Made by a program: the position numbers and the translations under genes. The notes below the pieces were generated by a model. It ran no database searches. It was not told the DNA's origin and saw only the letters and a program-made list of their open reading frames with translations. Positions 17,590 to 26,438 of a stretch of DNA of 36,485 nucleotides are shown here, piece by piece. Each line of letters begins with the position of its first letter. The first letter of the stretch is position 1. The stretch covers positions 1 to 36,485 of the forward strand of contig CAJTOW010000028.1 of NCBI GenBank assembly GCA_910577655.1. Direction: 5' to 3'. Source of the DNA: an uncultured Lachnospiraceae bacterium (GTDB taxonomy: Bacteria; Bacillota; Clostridia; Lachnospirales; Lachnospiraceae).

Positions 17590-19461
17590 ATGAAAAAATC
17601 AGGAAAAAAACTGATGTCAGCAGTCCTTACGGCAGCCATGGTGCTGTCCATGGCAGGCTGTTCCAGCCAGCCGGCACAGAGCACCAATGCTGAAACCACT
17701 ACCGCGGCGGCTGAAACCACTGCAGCCGAGACTACCGCGGCCGAGACCACTGCCGCTGAGACAGAAGCTGAGAAGACAGAGTCCATGCAGGCTGATATCG
17801 TGGTCATCGGTGCCGGCGGTGCCGGTATGACTGCCGCTATCCAGGCGGTGCAGGATGGGGCCACGGATGTGGTGATTCTGGAGAAGATGCCGGTTACCGG
17901 CGGTAATACCACCCGTTCTACCGGCGGACTCAACGCCGCGGAAACCAAGTACCAGGAGGCAGATGGGATTGAGGATTCCATAGACCTGTTTGTGGAAGAT
18001 ACCATGAAGGGCGGTAAGGAGCTCAATGACAAAGAACTGGTTACTGTCATGGCTGAGAATTCCAAGGATGCCGTTGACTGGGTCAATGAGATCGGCGGAG
18101 ATTTAAGCGTGGTCGGTATGTTCGGAGGAGCCAGCGTGAAGCGGATCCACAGACCCAGCGACACTTCTTCTGTAGGCCCCATGTTAGTGAAGGCTCTCAA
18201 TGGGAAAGTGGAGGAGCTTGGCATTCCGGTACTTCTGGAGACCACAGCAGAGAAGATCCTGGTAGATGATACAGGGGCGGTATGCGGCGTCCAGGCTACA
18301 GATAAGGACGGCAATGAGATGACAATCGACTGTACGGCAGTGGTGCTGGCTACCGGCGGTTTCGGTGCCAATTCCCAGATGGTAATAGAATATAAGGCGG
18401 ATCTGGAAGGCTTCTGCACTACCAACCATCCGGGCGCTACCGGTGACGGTATTGCCATGGCCAAGGAGCTGGGAGCGGCATTTGTGGATATGGAGCAGAT
18501 CCAGACCCATCCCACGGTGAATCCGGAGACTACCACCATGTACACCGAGGGTGTGCGTGGCAACGGCGCGATCCTGGTGAACAAAGAGGGTAAGCGGTTT
18601 GTCAATGAGCTGGAGACCCGCGATGTGGTATCCGCTGCGATTCTGGAGCAGACCGATGGCGTATGCTACCTGCTGTTCGACCAGGCAGTCAGGGATAGCT
18701 TAAAGGCCATTGAGGGCTACATAAGTGCAGGGATTGTCGAAGAAGCTGATACACCCGAGGCTCTGGGCGAGGCCATCGGTATCGACGGTGCCGCTCTGGC
18801 AGAGACCCTGGAGACCTACGCAGGCTATCAGGCAGCAGGCAAGGATGACGAGTTCGGCCGCGAGAGCATGGAGCTTCCCCTGGACCAGCCCAAATACTAT
18901 GCGGCACTGTGTGCACCGGCTATCCATCATACCATGGGCGGCGTGAAGATCAACACCAGCGCCGAGGTTCTGAAAGAAGACGGAAGCGCGATTCCTGGTC
19001 TCTTCGCGGCAGGTGAGGTTACCGGAGGTGTCCATGGCGCTAACCGTCTGGGCGGAAACGCAGTAACTGATATCGTGGTATTCGGAAGAATCGCCGGAAC
19101 CGGCGCAGAGGATTATGTGGCAGCCAATGGCGGTCATACCGAGGCAGAGATCACCGTTTCCGAGGATGCCCAGGCAGCACCGGAGGCCCAGGGCAATTAC
19201 AAGGACGGCACCTACGAGGGCACCGGCAAGGGCAACAACGGTGACATCAAGGTAGAAGTTACCGTAAAGGATGGCAACATCGTATCCGTAGAACTCACCG
19301 AGCATGGTGAGACAGAAGGCATCTATGAGGCGGCCGAGAAGGGCGTTGTAGCTGCCATCATCAAGACACAGACTCCGGAAGTGGATGCCGTATCCGGTGC
19401 TACCAATTCCAGCAAGGGTATCATGGAAGCAGTTACCGATGCGCTGAAGGAAGCAAAATAG
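17590..19461 (+). CDS. Secreted lipoprotein fumarate-reductase-like flavoprotein with FMN-binding domain
   Basis: 623 residues from the ATG at 17590, with GGGAGG upstream; an in-frame ATG at 17542 has none. The signal peptide ends in lipobox MAGC (Cys24), followed by a repetitive Ala-Glu-Thr linker (about residues 31-59). Then comes an FAD domain starting IVVIGAGGAGMTAAI. The four catalytic-site residues of flavocytochrome c fumarate reductase have equivalents: His307 (QTHPT), Arg344 (ETRD), His446 (HHTMGG) and Arg486 (GANRLGG). Their spacings (37 and 40) equal those of His365-Arg402 and His504-Arg544 in Shewanella Fcc3. The C-terminal about 90 residues form an FMN-binding domain with DAVSGATN; Thr605 is the expected covalent FMN site added by ApbE. 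No ApbE or electron-donor gene is nearby. The true substrate may be fumarate or another enoate. Confidence 0.92.
   Translation: MKKSGKKLMSAVLTAAMVLSMAGCSSQPAQSTNAETTTAAAETTAAETTAAETTAAETEAEKTESMQADIVVIGAGGAGMTAAIQAVQDGATDVVILEKMPVTGGNTTRSTGGLNAAETKYQEADGIEDSIDLFVEDTMKGGKELNDKELVTVMAENSKDAVDWVNEIGGDLSVVGMFGGASVKRIHRPSDTSSVGPMLVKALNGKVEELGIPVLLETTAEKILVDDTGAVCGVQATDKDGNEMTIDCTAVVLATGGFGANSQMVIEYKADLEGFCTTNHPGATGDGIAMAKELGAAFVDMEQIQTHPTVNPETTTMYTEGVRGNGAILVNKEGKRFVNELETRDVVSAAILEQTDGVCYLLFDQAVRDSLKAIEGYISAGIVEEADTPEALGEAIGIDGAALAETLETYAGYQAAGKDDEFGRESMELPLDQPKYYAALCAPAIHHTMGGVKINTSAEVLKEDGSAIPGLFAAGEVTGGVHGANRLGGNAVTDIVVFGRIAGTGAEDYVAANGGHTEAEITVSEDAQAAPEAQGNYKDGTYEGTGKGNNGDIKVEVTVKDGNIVSVELTEHGETEGIYEAAEKGVVAAIIKTQTPEVDAVSGATNSSKGIMEAVTDALKEAK
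17697..17772 (+). repeat. In-frame tandem repeat coding the lipoprotein linker
   Basis: About five near-repeats of 15 bases (GCNGAGACNACTGCN type) encode AAETT units just after the lipidated cysteine. Short coding repeats of this kind can change length by slippage. Confidence 0.7.
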
Positions 19462-19522
19462 ATTTGACAGCCAGACAATTGGAGTTATTACAAATAAGCA
19501 GCAGATAAAATGAAATAAGAAG

Positions 19523-19564
19523 CCCCCTGTCTTGCCGCAAAATTGTGGCAGGACAGGGGGTTTT
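19523..19564. terminator. Bidirectional terminator between convergent genes
   Basis: CCCCCTGTC at 19523-19531 pairs with GACAGGGGG at 19552-19560, extended by an inner TGCC/GGCA stem, and is followed by TTTT. It separates the flavoreductase gene from the minus-strand histidine kinase gene. Confidence 0.85.
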
Positions 19565-19595
19565 AGCTGCTGTGGGGACATCTGTAAATCACACT

Positions 19596-20894
19596 TCAGC
19601 TTTCCATCCATGGCAGCACCACCATAAAGCAGGTCCGTCCCTGGGGATCGTCCTCCAGGGAAATGCTTCCGTGATGAAGTTCTGCCAGCTCCCTGGCGAT
19701 GCTTAAGCCCAGGCCAAAGTGCTGCTTGCGGCTCCGGGACGGATCAGCCTGGTAGAAACGGTCGAAGATATAAGGTCTGGCTTCCTGGGGGATGCTGCGG
19801 CCCTCATTGATCACCTGGAGGGCCAGCTCCCGTTTCTTTTCGCGGACCTGGGCGCAGATCCAGATGGACTTCCCGGAAGGGGTGAAGGCGGCTGCATTGT
19901 CCAGAAGCACCAGCAGAATCTGACGAAGCCGCTGGGGGTCGCCGGAAACAGTGGGAAGCGCCTGGTCAGGCAGCTCTAAGCAAAGTGAGATCCCCTTCTC
20001 CCGGCAGGCTGGCTGGAAGGCCTCGAACAGCTCCAGCAGAAGCGTATCCATGTCCACCGTCTCCCGCTTAAGGCTCCAGGTTCTGGCATCTGCGGAGGCC
20101 AGAAGCAGCATATCATCCACAAGCCGTGCCATACGGACACACTCGCTATCCATAAGGGGAAGCAGAGTGTCCTTTTTTTGTGGGGAAATGGACATGGCCG
20201 AGACGGCAGAGCGGAGCACAGCCAGGGGAGACCGGAGCTCATGGGAGGCGGCGGCGATAAACTGTGCCTGCTTTTTCTGGCTTTCCTCCACCGGCTTTAG
20301 GGACCAGCCGACGAATTTCCAGCTGGCCAGCCACAGGCAGGCGATTCCCAGAACAGCCAGGAGGCAAAGCTCCACAATGATCCTTCCTAATACATACCGG
20401 ATGGGAGGAAGGTAGGAGACAGCGCAGATGCTTCTGACACCCTGGCGGGTGGCAGCTACCAGGATCCTGGCATAGTAGCGGTCTTTCTGGTCACCGGGGA
20501 TAACCATCAGGGAGCTGGAACTGGTGGAGGAGGATACGGGAGGCTGGTCCATGAAGACCCCTTCTGCTTCAGCACAGTCCCTGGCACGCTGGATCAGGAC
20601 CTCCCGGTCTGTCATGGGAGTCCAGGCTCCAGGATAGAGAAACGGGGTGCCGTTCTCCCGGATATGGAGAATCATCTGGTAATCGGTTTCCGTCTGGGCC
20701 AGGAATCCATGGGAAAAGGCATTGGAGGACTGGAACCGGGCACTTAAGGAATTCCAGACAAGCTGGAACTGGTCTTTCTGGGCCTGACGGGCCTCCCGGA
20801 CGGAAGCGGCCAGGAAAGCAGCCATAACCAGAAGCAGGATCAGCCCGGTGGTGCAGGTATAAAGGCAGGTGAGGCGTTTTCGAAGTGTCTGCAT
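19596..20894 (-). CDS. Membrane sensor histidine kinase
   Basis: 432 residues. Two membrane segments (about 12-31 and 171-192) bracket an extracellular sensor of about 140 residues with a Ser-rich patch (SSSTSSSS). The phosphoacceptor is His218 in AAASHELRSPL. The ATP-binding domain has the N box DNAAAFTPSG and the G2 box FGLGLSIAREL. The G1 box reads INEGRSIP instead of the common DxGxGIP, a tolerated but less usual form. It starts 16 bases after the end of the response-regulator gene, so the two form an operon. It faces away from the transporter operon at 21966; control of that operon by this pair is inferred from the divergent layout. Confidence 0.93.
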   Translation of the reverse strand: MQTLRKRLTCLYTCTTGLILLLVMAAFLAASVREARQAQKDQFQLVWNSLSARFQSSNAFSHGFLAQTETDYQMILHIRENGTPFLYPGAWTPMTDREVLIQRARDCAEAEGVFMDQPPVSSSTSSSSLMVIPGDQKDRYYARILVAATRQGVRSICAVSYLPPIRYVLGRIIVELCLLAVLGIACLWLASWKFVGWSLKPVEESQKKQAQFIAAASHELRSPLAVLRSAVSAMSISPQKKDTLLPLMDSECVRMARLVDDMLLLASADARTWSLKRETVDMDTLLLELFEAFQPACREKGISLCLELPDQALPTVSGDPQRLRQILLVLLDNAAAFTPSGKSIWICAQVREKKRELALQVINEGRSIPQEARPYIFDRFYQADPSRSRKQHFGLGLSIARELAELHHGSISLEDDPQGRTCFMVVLPWMES

Positions 20895-20910
20895 AAAGAC
20901 AAGTCTCCTT

Positions 20911-21588
20911 TTAAGGTTTCTCCTCCAGCCGGTATCCCACGCCGTGGACCGTGGTCAGCCGGACAGGTGCTCCCAGGCTTTGCAGCCGTTTCCTCAGGAA
21001 ATGAATATAATTATCCAGATTTCCTTCCTCCACATCTGAGCCGGAACCCCACACATAGGAGAGGATCCTGGGACGGGGAAGGGTCCGGTCCGGATTTTTC
21101 ATAAAATATTCCAGAAGGGACGATTCCTTCCCGGACAGGGTCAGGCAGGTACCGCCATATGTCAGCTGGCGGCTGTGGGGATCCAGACAGAGTCCGAAGG
21201 CAGTCAGGGTAGAGGAGAGCATCAGGTTTCCCGGCCTTCGGGTCACGGCACGGATTCGGGCCATAAGCTCTTCTACGGCAAAGGGCTTCACCAGATAGTC
21301 ATCTGCTCCGGCATCCAGACCGTGGATCCGCTCCCCCAGGCCGTCCAGGGCGGTGGCCAGGATGACCGGGGTGCAAAGGCCGTGGCGGCGTATGGCTTCC
21401 AGAACGGTGAGTCCGTCGATCTCCGGCAGCATCCGGTCCAGGATGATAGCATCGTAGACCTGGCTTTTGGCGTAGAAGAGGCCGTCACTGCCGGTGTGGC
21501 AGACGTCGGTCTGGTAGCCGGACTGCTGCAGGGTCTGGGAGATCAGGTGGGAGAGATCGGGGTCGTCTTCTATGAGCAAGATTCGCAT
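20911..21588 (-). CDS. OmpR/PhoB-family response regulator
   Basis: 225 residues from the ATG at 21588 (minus strand), with GGAGG directly upstream. The frame is open further upstream but without a ribosome site. The receiver domain starts MRILLIEDDPD with phosphoacceptor Asp51 (IILDRMLPEIDG), Thr near 79 (ILATALD) and Lys near 101 (DYLVKPF). The C-terminal winged helix ends LRKRLQSLGAPVRLTTVHGVGYRLEE, the OmpR-type signature. It is the partner of the histidine kinase immediately downstream. Confidence 0.95.
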   Translation of the reverse strand: MRILLIEDDPDLSHLISQTLQQSGYQTDVCHTGSDGLFYAKSQVYDAIILDRMLPEIDGLTVLEAIRRHGLCTPVILATALDGLGERIHGLDAGADDYLVKPFAVEELMARIRAVTRRPGNLMLSSTLTAFGLCLDPHSRQLTYGGTCLTLSGKESSLLEYFMKNPDRTLPRPRILSYVWGSGSDVEEGNLDNYIHFLRKRLQSLGAPVRLTTVHGVGYRLEEKP

Positions 21589-21644
21589 GGGGTGTCCTCC
21601 TGTGGGGCAATGGGTAGTCAGTTTTAGTTGGTTCCGAGGGGGCC

Positions 21645-21790
21645 GCCAGGGCTTCCACCATTCCCCTGGCAAACGCGCTCCCGCTCCGACCAGAACGTAG
21701 CGGTGCTAAACTCACAGACGGAAGTGCTGTCTGTTAGTTAAGAACCGACGTTCTTACAGGGTTTGCCAGGGGAATGGTGGAAGCCCTGGC
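21645..21790. repeat. 146-bp foldback element with 30-bp perfect arms
   Basis: The arms at 21645-21674 and 21761-21790 are exact reverse complements; the left begins GCCAGGGCTTCCACC. The 86-base interior contains a further paired segment (AGAACGT near 21700 with ACGTTCT near 21750) and ACAGAC/GTCTGT. No protein is coded. It is unrelated in sequence to the other two element families. It lies in the promoter region between the two-component genes and the transporter operon. Confidence 0.8.
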
Positions 21791-21847
21791 TACATGAACG
21801 GCAGGCTGTGTGTGGAAGCTTTCGTTATAGTTTAAGTATAGCATAGA

Positions 21848-21902
21848 AATCTCTAAAATATCTGGAAAAAGGAGGGGGAGTTTTCCAGTTTTTTTAGAGA
21901 TT
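21848..21902. promoter_or_regulatory. Nested dyad upstream of the transporter operon
   Basis: AATCTCTAAAA / TTTTAGAGATT encloses CTGGAAAA / TTTTCCAG. It lies just upstream of a TATGAT -10-like box at 21910-21915. It could be the operator of the divergent response regulator, or a transcription barrier. The remaining 377-base gap codes for nothing visible. Confidence 0.5.
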
Positions 21903-21965
21903 GTTCTGGTATGATGGAGGAGTGATGAAAGTGTCTGGGTGTGAGGGCCTGGAGAGGAGGTTTTT

Positions 21966-24284
21966 ATGAGACGATTATTTGGAAAACCTATGGCATGGCT
22001 GCTTATGGCGGCTTTGCTGGTGGGGATGACTGGAGGATGTCAGAAGAATGCGGGGACGGAGGGAGACGGTGGTTTCCGGACAGAGAGTGGTTCTTCCCGG
22101 GAGCCTGGGAGCCAGAGTGGCCAGGAGCAGAAGACGGAAAGTGCCGGAGATCAGGGACAGGCGTCCGGGGGACCGGTGGCTATGGGGCGTTACAAGGAGA
22201 CGGAGATTGCTCTTCCAGAGGAAATGGGGACTCAGAGTCTGATACGTTTTCTGAGAGGTGCTTCTGGGAATCTGGAGATGTATACCGTACAGAGGGATTC
22301 CTCCGGCAGCGTAGCGGAGGCATTTGCTTATGTGTACAAGGATGGGAGCTGGGAGAAGCAGGCAGAGTGGGCAGGAACCCAGGTGCTGAAGGAATGGAAC
22401 CTGGATCTGGCTTATGTGGACTATGGTCAGGATGGAAGCTGCTATCTGGGAGGAACTGACAGTAAGTACCGGTACCACCTTCTGCGGATAGACGGGGACG
22501 GCAGTGCCGCAGAGCTTCTGGAGGAGGTGTTTGAACCTGGGGATGGAAGGGAATACGGGCTGGTTCCTCCCAGGTTCGAGATTCTTGATGACGGAAATAT
22601 TCTGGTCTACGGCTACGACCAGGTGGAGTTGTATACGCCTTCCGGTACACGGCGGCTTTCCCTGGCAAAGGATTTCAATGGGAGTACAAGTGATGCCAGG
22701 GGCTTTGCAGAGGGGAAGGAACTGGTGGTCGTCTTGGAGGATGAGATCGTCCGGTATGACCTGGAGACCGGACAGATGACCGGGTCTATTGCCTATGATG
22801 AGGTGAAAGGAGACCGGGAGAATGTGGAGCTGTTCGGAGACGGGGCAGGCGGTGTCTATCTTGCCGGAGAGGCGGGGCTGGCCCATATAGGCCAGGGAGG
22901 GAGCCTCTGGGAAATCCTGATTGACGGGAGCCTGACCCACCTGGGGATGCGCAGCTTGTATCTCCAGGGATTCCTGGCCGGAGAACAGGGGGAATATTAT
23001 GGAGTGTTCAGCGGCAATATGGGAAAGGGGATTCAGATGTTCTGCTATGAATATGACCCGGATCTGGCGGCTGTTCCGCCTTCCGTTCTGACCATCTATA
23101 GTCTGGAGGACCAGTCCACAGTCCGGCAGGCCGCTTCCCAGTTCCAGAGCGACCATCCGGAGGTGAAGGTGGAGTTCAGGACAGCAGTAGAGAAGGGCGG
23201 AACCGTCACAGAGGAAATGATCCAGAGCCTGAATACGGAACTGCTGGGGGGCAGGGGAGCTGATATCCTGATCCTGGACGGGCTTCCGGCAGCATCTTAC
23301 GTAGAGAAGGGAGTATTGATGGATCTTGGGAGTCTTGTGGATGAGCTGGAGGGATCCGGGACCATGCTGGACAATTTTTTAGAAGGCTTCCGCCAGGAGG
23401 ACGGAACCATTTACCAGGTCCCGGCAAGGGTTGGATTCCCGCTGCTGCTGGGGGAGGAGAAGGCGGTCCAGGCCTACGCCAGCCTGGAAACCATGGCAGC
23501 CTACCAGGGGGAGAGACCTCTTATGGCCGGACATAATTATGAGAATCTGCTGCGGAGGCTGGCATACCTTCTGTCTCCGGAGCTGTTTGGAAACAGGACC
23601 ATTTTCGAAAAGGACGGTCTGGTCCGGTATCTGGAGACAGTGAAAGCCCTGGGAGATGCCAATGGCTCCAAAATCGTGTTCACCTCCGAGGAAGAGATGG
23701 AACGGATGTGGGCCGGAAATTACGTGCGCAAATCAGGGGTTGTGGGAAGTGCCATTCACTATGACAACAAGATGTGTGACAGTGGACTGGAAGAAATCGA
23801 TGGTTTTGGCGATCTGGCCATCCCGGCCCAGGTGCGGGTGCAGAATCCCCAGAGCCAGATGGTGCCAGTCGGTAAGATCTATCTGCCGACAGCCATGGCC
23901 GGGATCAACCGGTCCACAGCCAATGAGGAGCTGGCGAAGGATTTCATCCGCTGCCTGCTGTCCGTGGAGGTACAGAAGGAGGATCTTTATGACGGCTTTC
24001 CGGTGAACCGGGAGGCATTGCAGCAGATGGCAGACCAGGAGCATGACGGATACATGGTAGGGTCAGGCGTCGGTGATTACAGCATCAGCGCGGAGTGGCC
24101 TGCTAAGGAGGTCCGTATGGAAGCGGCTGCCATGCTGGAGAAGCTGACTGTGCCTGCTCTGGTGGATGAGACTATCATGAAAATGATCGTGGAAGGGTCT
24201 GGGGATTATCTGGACGGGAAGCAGACATCAGCCCAGGCGGCGGATGGGATTCTTCGAAAGCTGTCCATTTATCTGGCAGAATGA
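21966..24284 (+). CDS. Large ABC-type solute-binding lipoprotein with N-terminal repeat domain
   Basis: 772 residues, far longer than the usual 400-450 for a family 1 solute-binding protein. The lipobox is GMTGGC with Cys25, then a Gly/Ser/Glu-rich linker. Residues about 75-370 contain repeated short strands with turns (YVDYGQDGSCYLGG, LDDGNILVYGYDQVELYTPSG, LFGDGAGGVYLAGEAG), suggesting a beta-propeller-like fold. Residues about 375-770 look like a sugar-type solute-binding domain (LTIYSLEDQSTVRQAASQF, ADILILDG, PVGKIYLPTAMAGIN). It is anchored outside the membrane and first in an operon with two permeases. Ligand unknown; an oligosaccharide or polymer is one possibility. Confidence 0.85.
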   Translation: MRRLFGKPMAWLLMAALLVGMTGGCQKNAGTEGDGGFRTESGSSREPGSQSGQEQKTESAGDQGQASGGPVAMGRYKETEIALPEEMGTQSLIRFLRGASGNLEMYTVQRDSSGSVAEAFAYVYKDGSWEKQAEWAGTQVLKEWNLDLAYVDYGQDGSCYLGGTDSKYRYHLLRIDGDGSAAELLEEVFEPGDGREYGLVPPRFEILDDGNILVYGYDQVELYTPSGTRRLSLAKDFNGSTSDARGFAEGKELVVVLEDEIVRYDLETGQMTGSIAYDEVKGDRENVELFGDGAGGVYLAGEAGLAHIGQGGSLWEILIDGSLTHLGMRSLYLQGFLAGEQGEYYGVFSGNMGKGIQMFCYEYDPDLAAVPPSVLTIYSLEDQSTVRQAASQFQSDHPEVKVEFRTAVEKGGTVTEEMIQSLNTELLGGRGADILILDGLPAASYVEKGVLMDLGSLVDELEGSGTMLDNFLEGFRQEDGTIYQVPARVGFPLLLGEEKAVQAYASLETMAAYQGERPLMAGHNYENLLRRLAYLLSPELFGNRTIFEKDGLVRYLETVKALGDANGSKIVFTSEEEMERMWAGNYVRKSGVVGSAIHYDNKMCDSGLEEIDGFGDLAIPAQVRVQNPQSQMVPVGKIYLPTAMAGINRSTANEELAKDFIRCLLSVEVQKEDLYDGFPVNREALQQMADQEHDGYMVGSGVGDYSISAEWPAKEVRMEAAAMLEKLTVPALVDETIMKMIVEGSGDYLDGKQTSAQAADGILRKLSIYLAE

Positions 24285-24388
24285 TGATGGTTTCTGACGG
24301 TCTGGAGACCGGAGGACGGCAGCTTCCTGAATCTTGCGGCCCTGAAGGCTGTTTATAGCAGAGAGAAGACGGGAAGGGGGGAGCGACA

Positions 24389-25321
24389 GTGAAAAAAAGA
24401 GCAGAGCAGGTGGTTGCGGTATCTGGACGCTCCCGGAAACCCATGGTTCCCTGGTTCTTCCTGGCCCCCAGCCTTATTGGTGTGGTGGTATTTTACGGAC
24501 TGCCCTTTCTGGATGTGGTGAAGCGTTCCTTTCAGGACGCCATGGGCACCCGGTATGTGGGACTGGACAATTACAAGGCGGTGCTGGACAACACTGCCTT
24601 CCGTCTGGCAGCGGCGAACACCCTGCGGTTCCTTCTGATGTGCCTTCCGCTCCTGATGCTTCTTTCCTTTGGGACCGCGCTGCTTCTGACAGCCGGTGCG
24701 GCCAGAAGAGCCAGACGGGCGGACTCTAAAGGGCAGGGGCCTTACGGGATCCTGCGGACCACCCTGGTGCTCCCCATGGCAATCCCGGCTGTCAGTATGG
24801 TGCTGGTGTGGAAGATTTTTCTGTGTCCAGAGGGGGTGCTGAACCAGTGGCTGTCAGGGGTGACCGGGCAGGAGTGGCAGGTTGACTGGGCATTTTCCCG
24901 GTGGGCCTTTCCGATCCTGGTGATTACCTATCTGTGGAAGCACATGGGCTACGATATGGTACTGTGGCTGGCCGGACTTCAGGCAGTACCCGGAGAGTTG
25001 TATGAGGCAGCCAGGATCGACGGGGCAGGTATCTGGGCAAGACTATGGTATATCACCTTGCCGGAGCTTAGAGGAACATTTGTTCTGGCAGGCGTGCTGT
25101 CTGTGGTTAATTCCTTCCGGGTGTACCGGGAGGCCTATCTGCTGGCGGGATCCTACCCGGATTCGTCCATCTATCTGCTTCCCCATCTGTTTGCCCACTG
25201 GTTTCTGAGCCTGGATATCCAGAAAATGACGGCGGCCGCGGTGCTTCTGACCGGGGCTCTGGGGGTTCCGGCGTGGGGGGTGTGGCTCCTGAAAAGGCGA
25301 AAGGGTGGCAGGCAGTTATGA
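24389..25321 (+). CDS. ABC importer permease, MalF/MsmF type
   Basis: 310 residues with a GTG start at 24389 behind AAGGGGGGAG. About six hydrophobic segments are visible. The ATPase-contact EAA loop is EAARIDGAGIWARLWYITLP, and the start PWFFLAPSLIGVVVFYGLPF is typical of the sugar-permease family. It pairs with the permease at 25531. Between them lies repeat copy C rather than the usual short or overlapping junction. No ATP-binding subunit is encoded in the window, so a shared MsmK-like ATPase elsewhere would be needed. Confidence 0.9.
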   Translation: MKKRAEQVVAVSGRSRKPMVPWFFLAPSLIGVVVFYGLPFLDVVKRSFQDAMGTRYVGLDNYKAVLDNTAFRLAAANTLRFLLMCLPLLMLLSFGTALLLTAGAARRARRADSKGQGPYGILRTTLVLPMAIPAVSMVLVWKIFLCPEGVLNQWLSGVTGQEWQVDWAFSRWAFPILVITYLWKHMGYDMVLWLAGLQAVPGELYEAARIDGAGIWARLWYITLPELRGTFVLAGVLSVVNSFRVYREAYLLAGSYPDSSIYLLPHLFAHWFLSLDIQKMTAAAVLLTGALGVPAWGVWLLKRRKGGRQL

Positions 25322-25339
25322 ATCAGAAAGGAAATATCC

Positions 25340-25503
25340 TAGAGTGTGTCTGAAAATTCATTTCTGGCATCTGCACATCCCATTTCGCGGGATATTTGGG
25401 CCAAATGAAGGGCGCATAGTGGGCTATGTAACCTGAATTTGGCCCAAATATACCGCAAAGTGGGGCGTATAGATGGCGGGAATGAATTTTCAGACACGCT
25501 CTA
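25340..25503 (+). repeat. 164-bp foldback repeat, copy C (inside a transporter operon)
   Basis: Complete copy with ends TAGAGTGTGTCTGAAAATT and AATTTTCAGACACGCTCTA, and TA at both edges. It has the same orientation as copy D and the opposite orientation to B and A. The palindromic core is CATAGTGGGCTATG. It separates the two permease genes. Confidence 0.92.
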
Positions 25504-25530
25504 AGCTGAGAGAAAAGGAATGGCAGAAGT

Positions 25531-26388
25531 ATGAAGAAATCTTTGATTAAAGGAGAAAAGGGCATTCTCCTCCTGCTTTTTGGGGTCTGCCTGCTTGTAT
25601 GGATTCCCCTTCTTTTGATGACGGCAGCGGCTCTGATGCCGGAGGATGAGTTGTGCTGGCGGTATCTTTCTCCCCTGGGACTGGGGCAGGCGCCGGTGAA
25701 GGCAGCTCTTCTGCCCAGCTATCCTTCTGCCGAGGCCCTGGCAGAGCTGCTGCTGCGTTCTCCGGGTTTCTTTGTCATGTTCTGGAATTCCTGCATCCAG
25801 GTAGTGCCCATGGTCCTGGGCCAGCTGCTGGTGGGAGCGCCGGCGGCCTGGGCTTTTGCCCGGTTCCGTTTTCCGGGGAGGAAGCTTTTGTTTGCCGTCT
25901 ATGTGATTCTGATGGTACTTCCCTTTCAGGTGACCCAGGTGTCCAGCTACCTGGTTCTTGACCGGCTGGGGCTTCTGGATTCCCATCTGGCCCTGATCGT
26001 GCCTGGGATCTGGGCAGCTCTTCCGGTCTTTATTATGGAACGTTCCTTTGAAGCCATACCGGAGACATTGCTGGAAGCAGCCTATCTGGATGGGGCAGGC
26101 GAATGGGGAGCCTTTTTCCATGTGGGGCTGCCCCTGGGCTATCCGGGGATTGTAACAGCCCTTCTTTTAAGCTTTATTGAAGGATGGAACGGGCTGGAAC
26201 AGCCGCTGACCTATCTGAAGGACAAAACCTTGTGGCCCCTTTCCCTGTATCTGCCGGATATTGCGGCAGACAAAGGGGCTGTGGCATTTGCCGCGGCTCT
26301 GGTCACCTGCCTTCTGCCGGTGCTGGTCTACTTAAACTGCCAGGAGGAACTGGAGCAGGGGGTGGCGGCTTCCGGACTTAAGGAATAA
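25531..26388 (+). CDS. ABC importer permease, MalG/MsmG type
   Basis: 285 residues with about six hydrophobic segments. The EAA loop is EAAYLDGAGEWGAFFHVGLPLGYPG, and a MalG-like region AAWAFARFRFPGRKLLF and SSYLVLDRLGLLDSHLALI are present. The unusual N-terminal extracellular loop (PEDELCWRYLSPLGLGQAPV) fits the family's variable first loop. The start at 25531 lies 27 bases after repeat copy C. With the previous permease it would form the heterodimeric pore. Confidence 0.88.
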   Translation: MKKSLIKGEKGILLLLFGVCLLVWIPLLLMTAAALMPEDELCWRYLSPLGLGQAPVKAALLPSYPSAEALAELLLRSPGFFVMFWNSCIQVVPMVLGQLLVGAPAAWAFARFRFPGRKLLFAVYVILMVLPFQVTQVSSYLVLDRLGLLDSHLALIVPGIWAALPVFIMERSFEAIPETLLEAAYLDGAGEWGAFFHVGLPLGYPGIVTALLLSFIEGWNGLEQPLTYLKDKTLWPLSLYLPDIAADKGAVAFAAALVTCLLPVLVYLNCQEELEQGVAASGLKE

Positions 26389-26438
26389 CGGAGCAGGCGG
26401 GGAAAAGGAAAACCGCTTCAGCGGGAAAGGAGAGCAGG

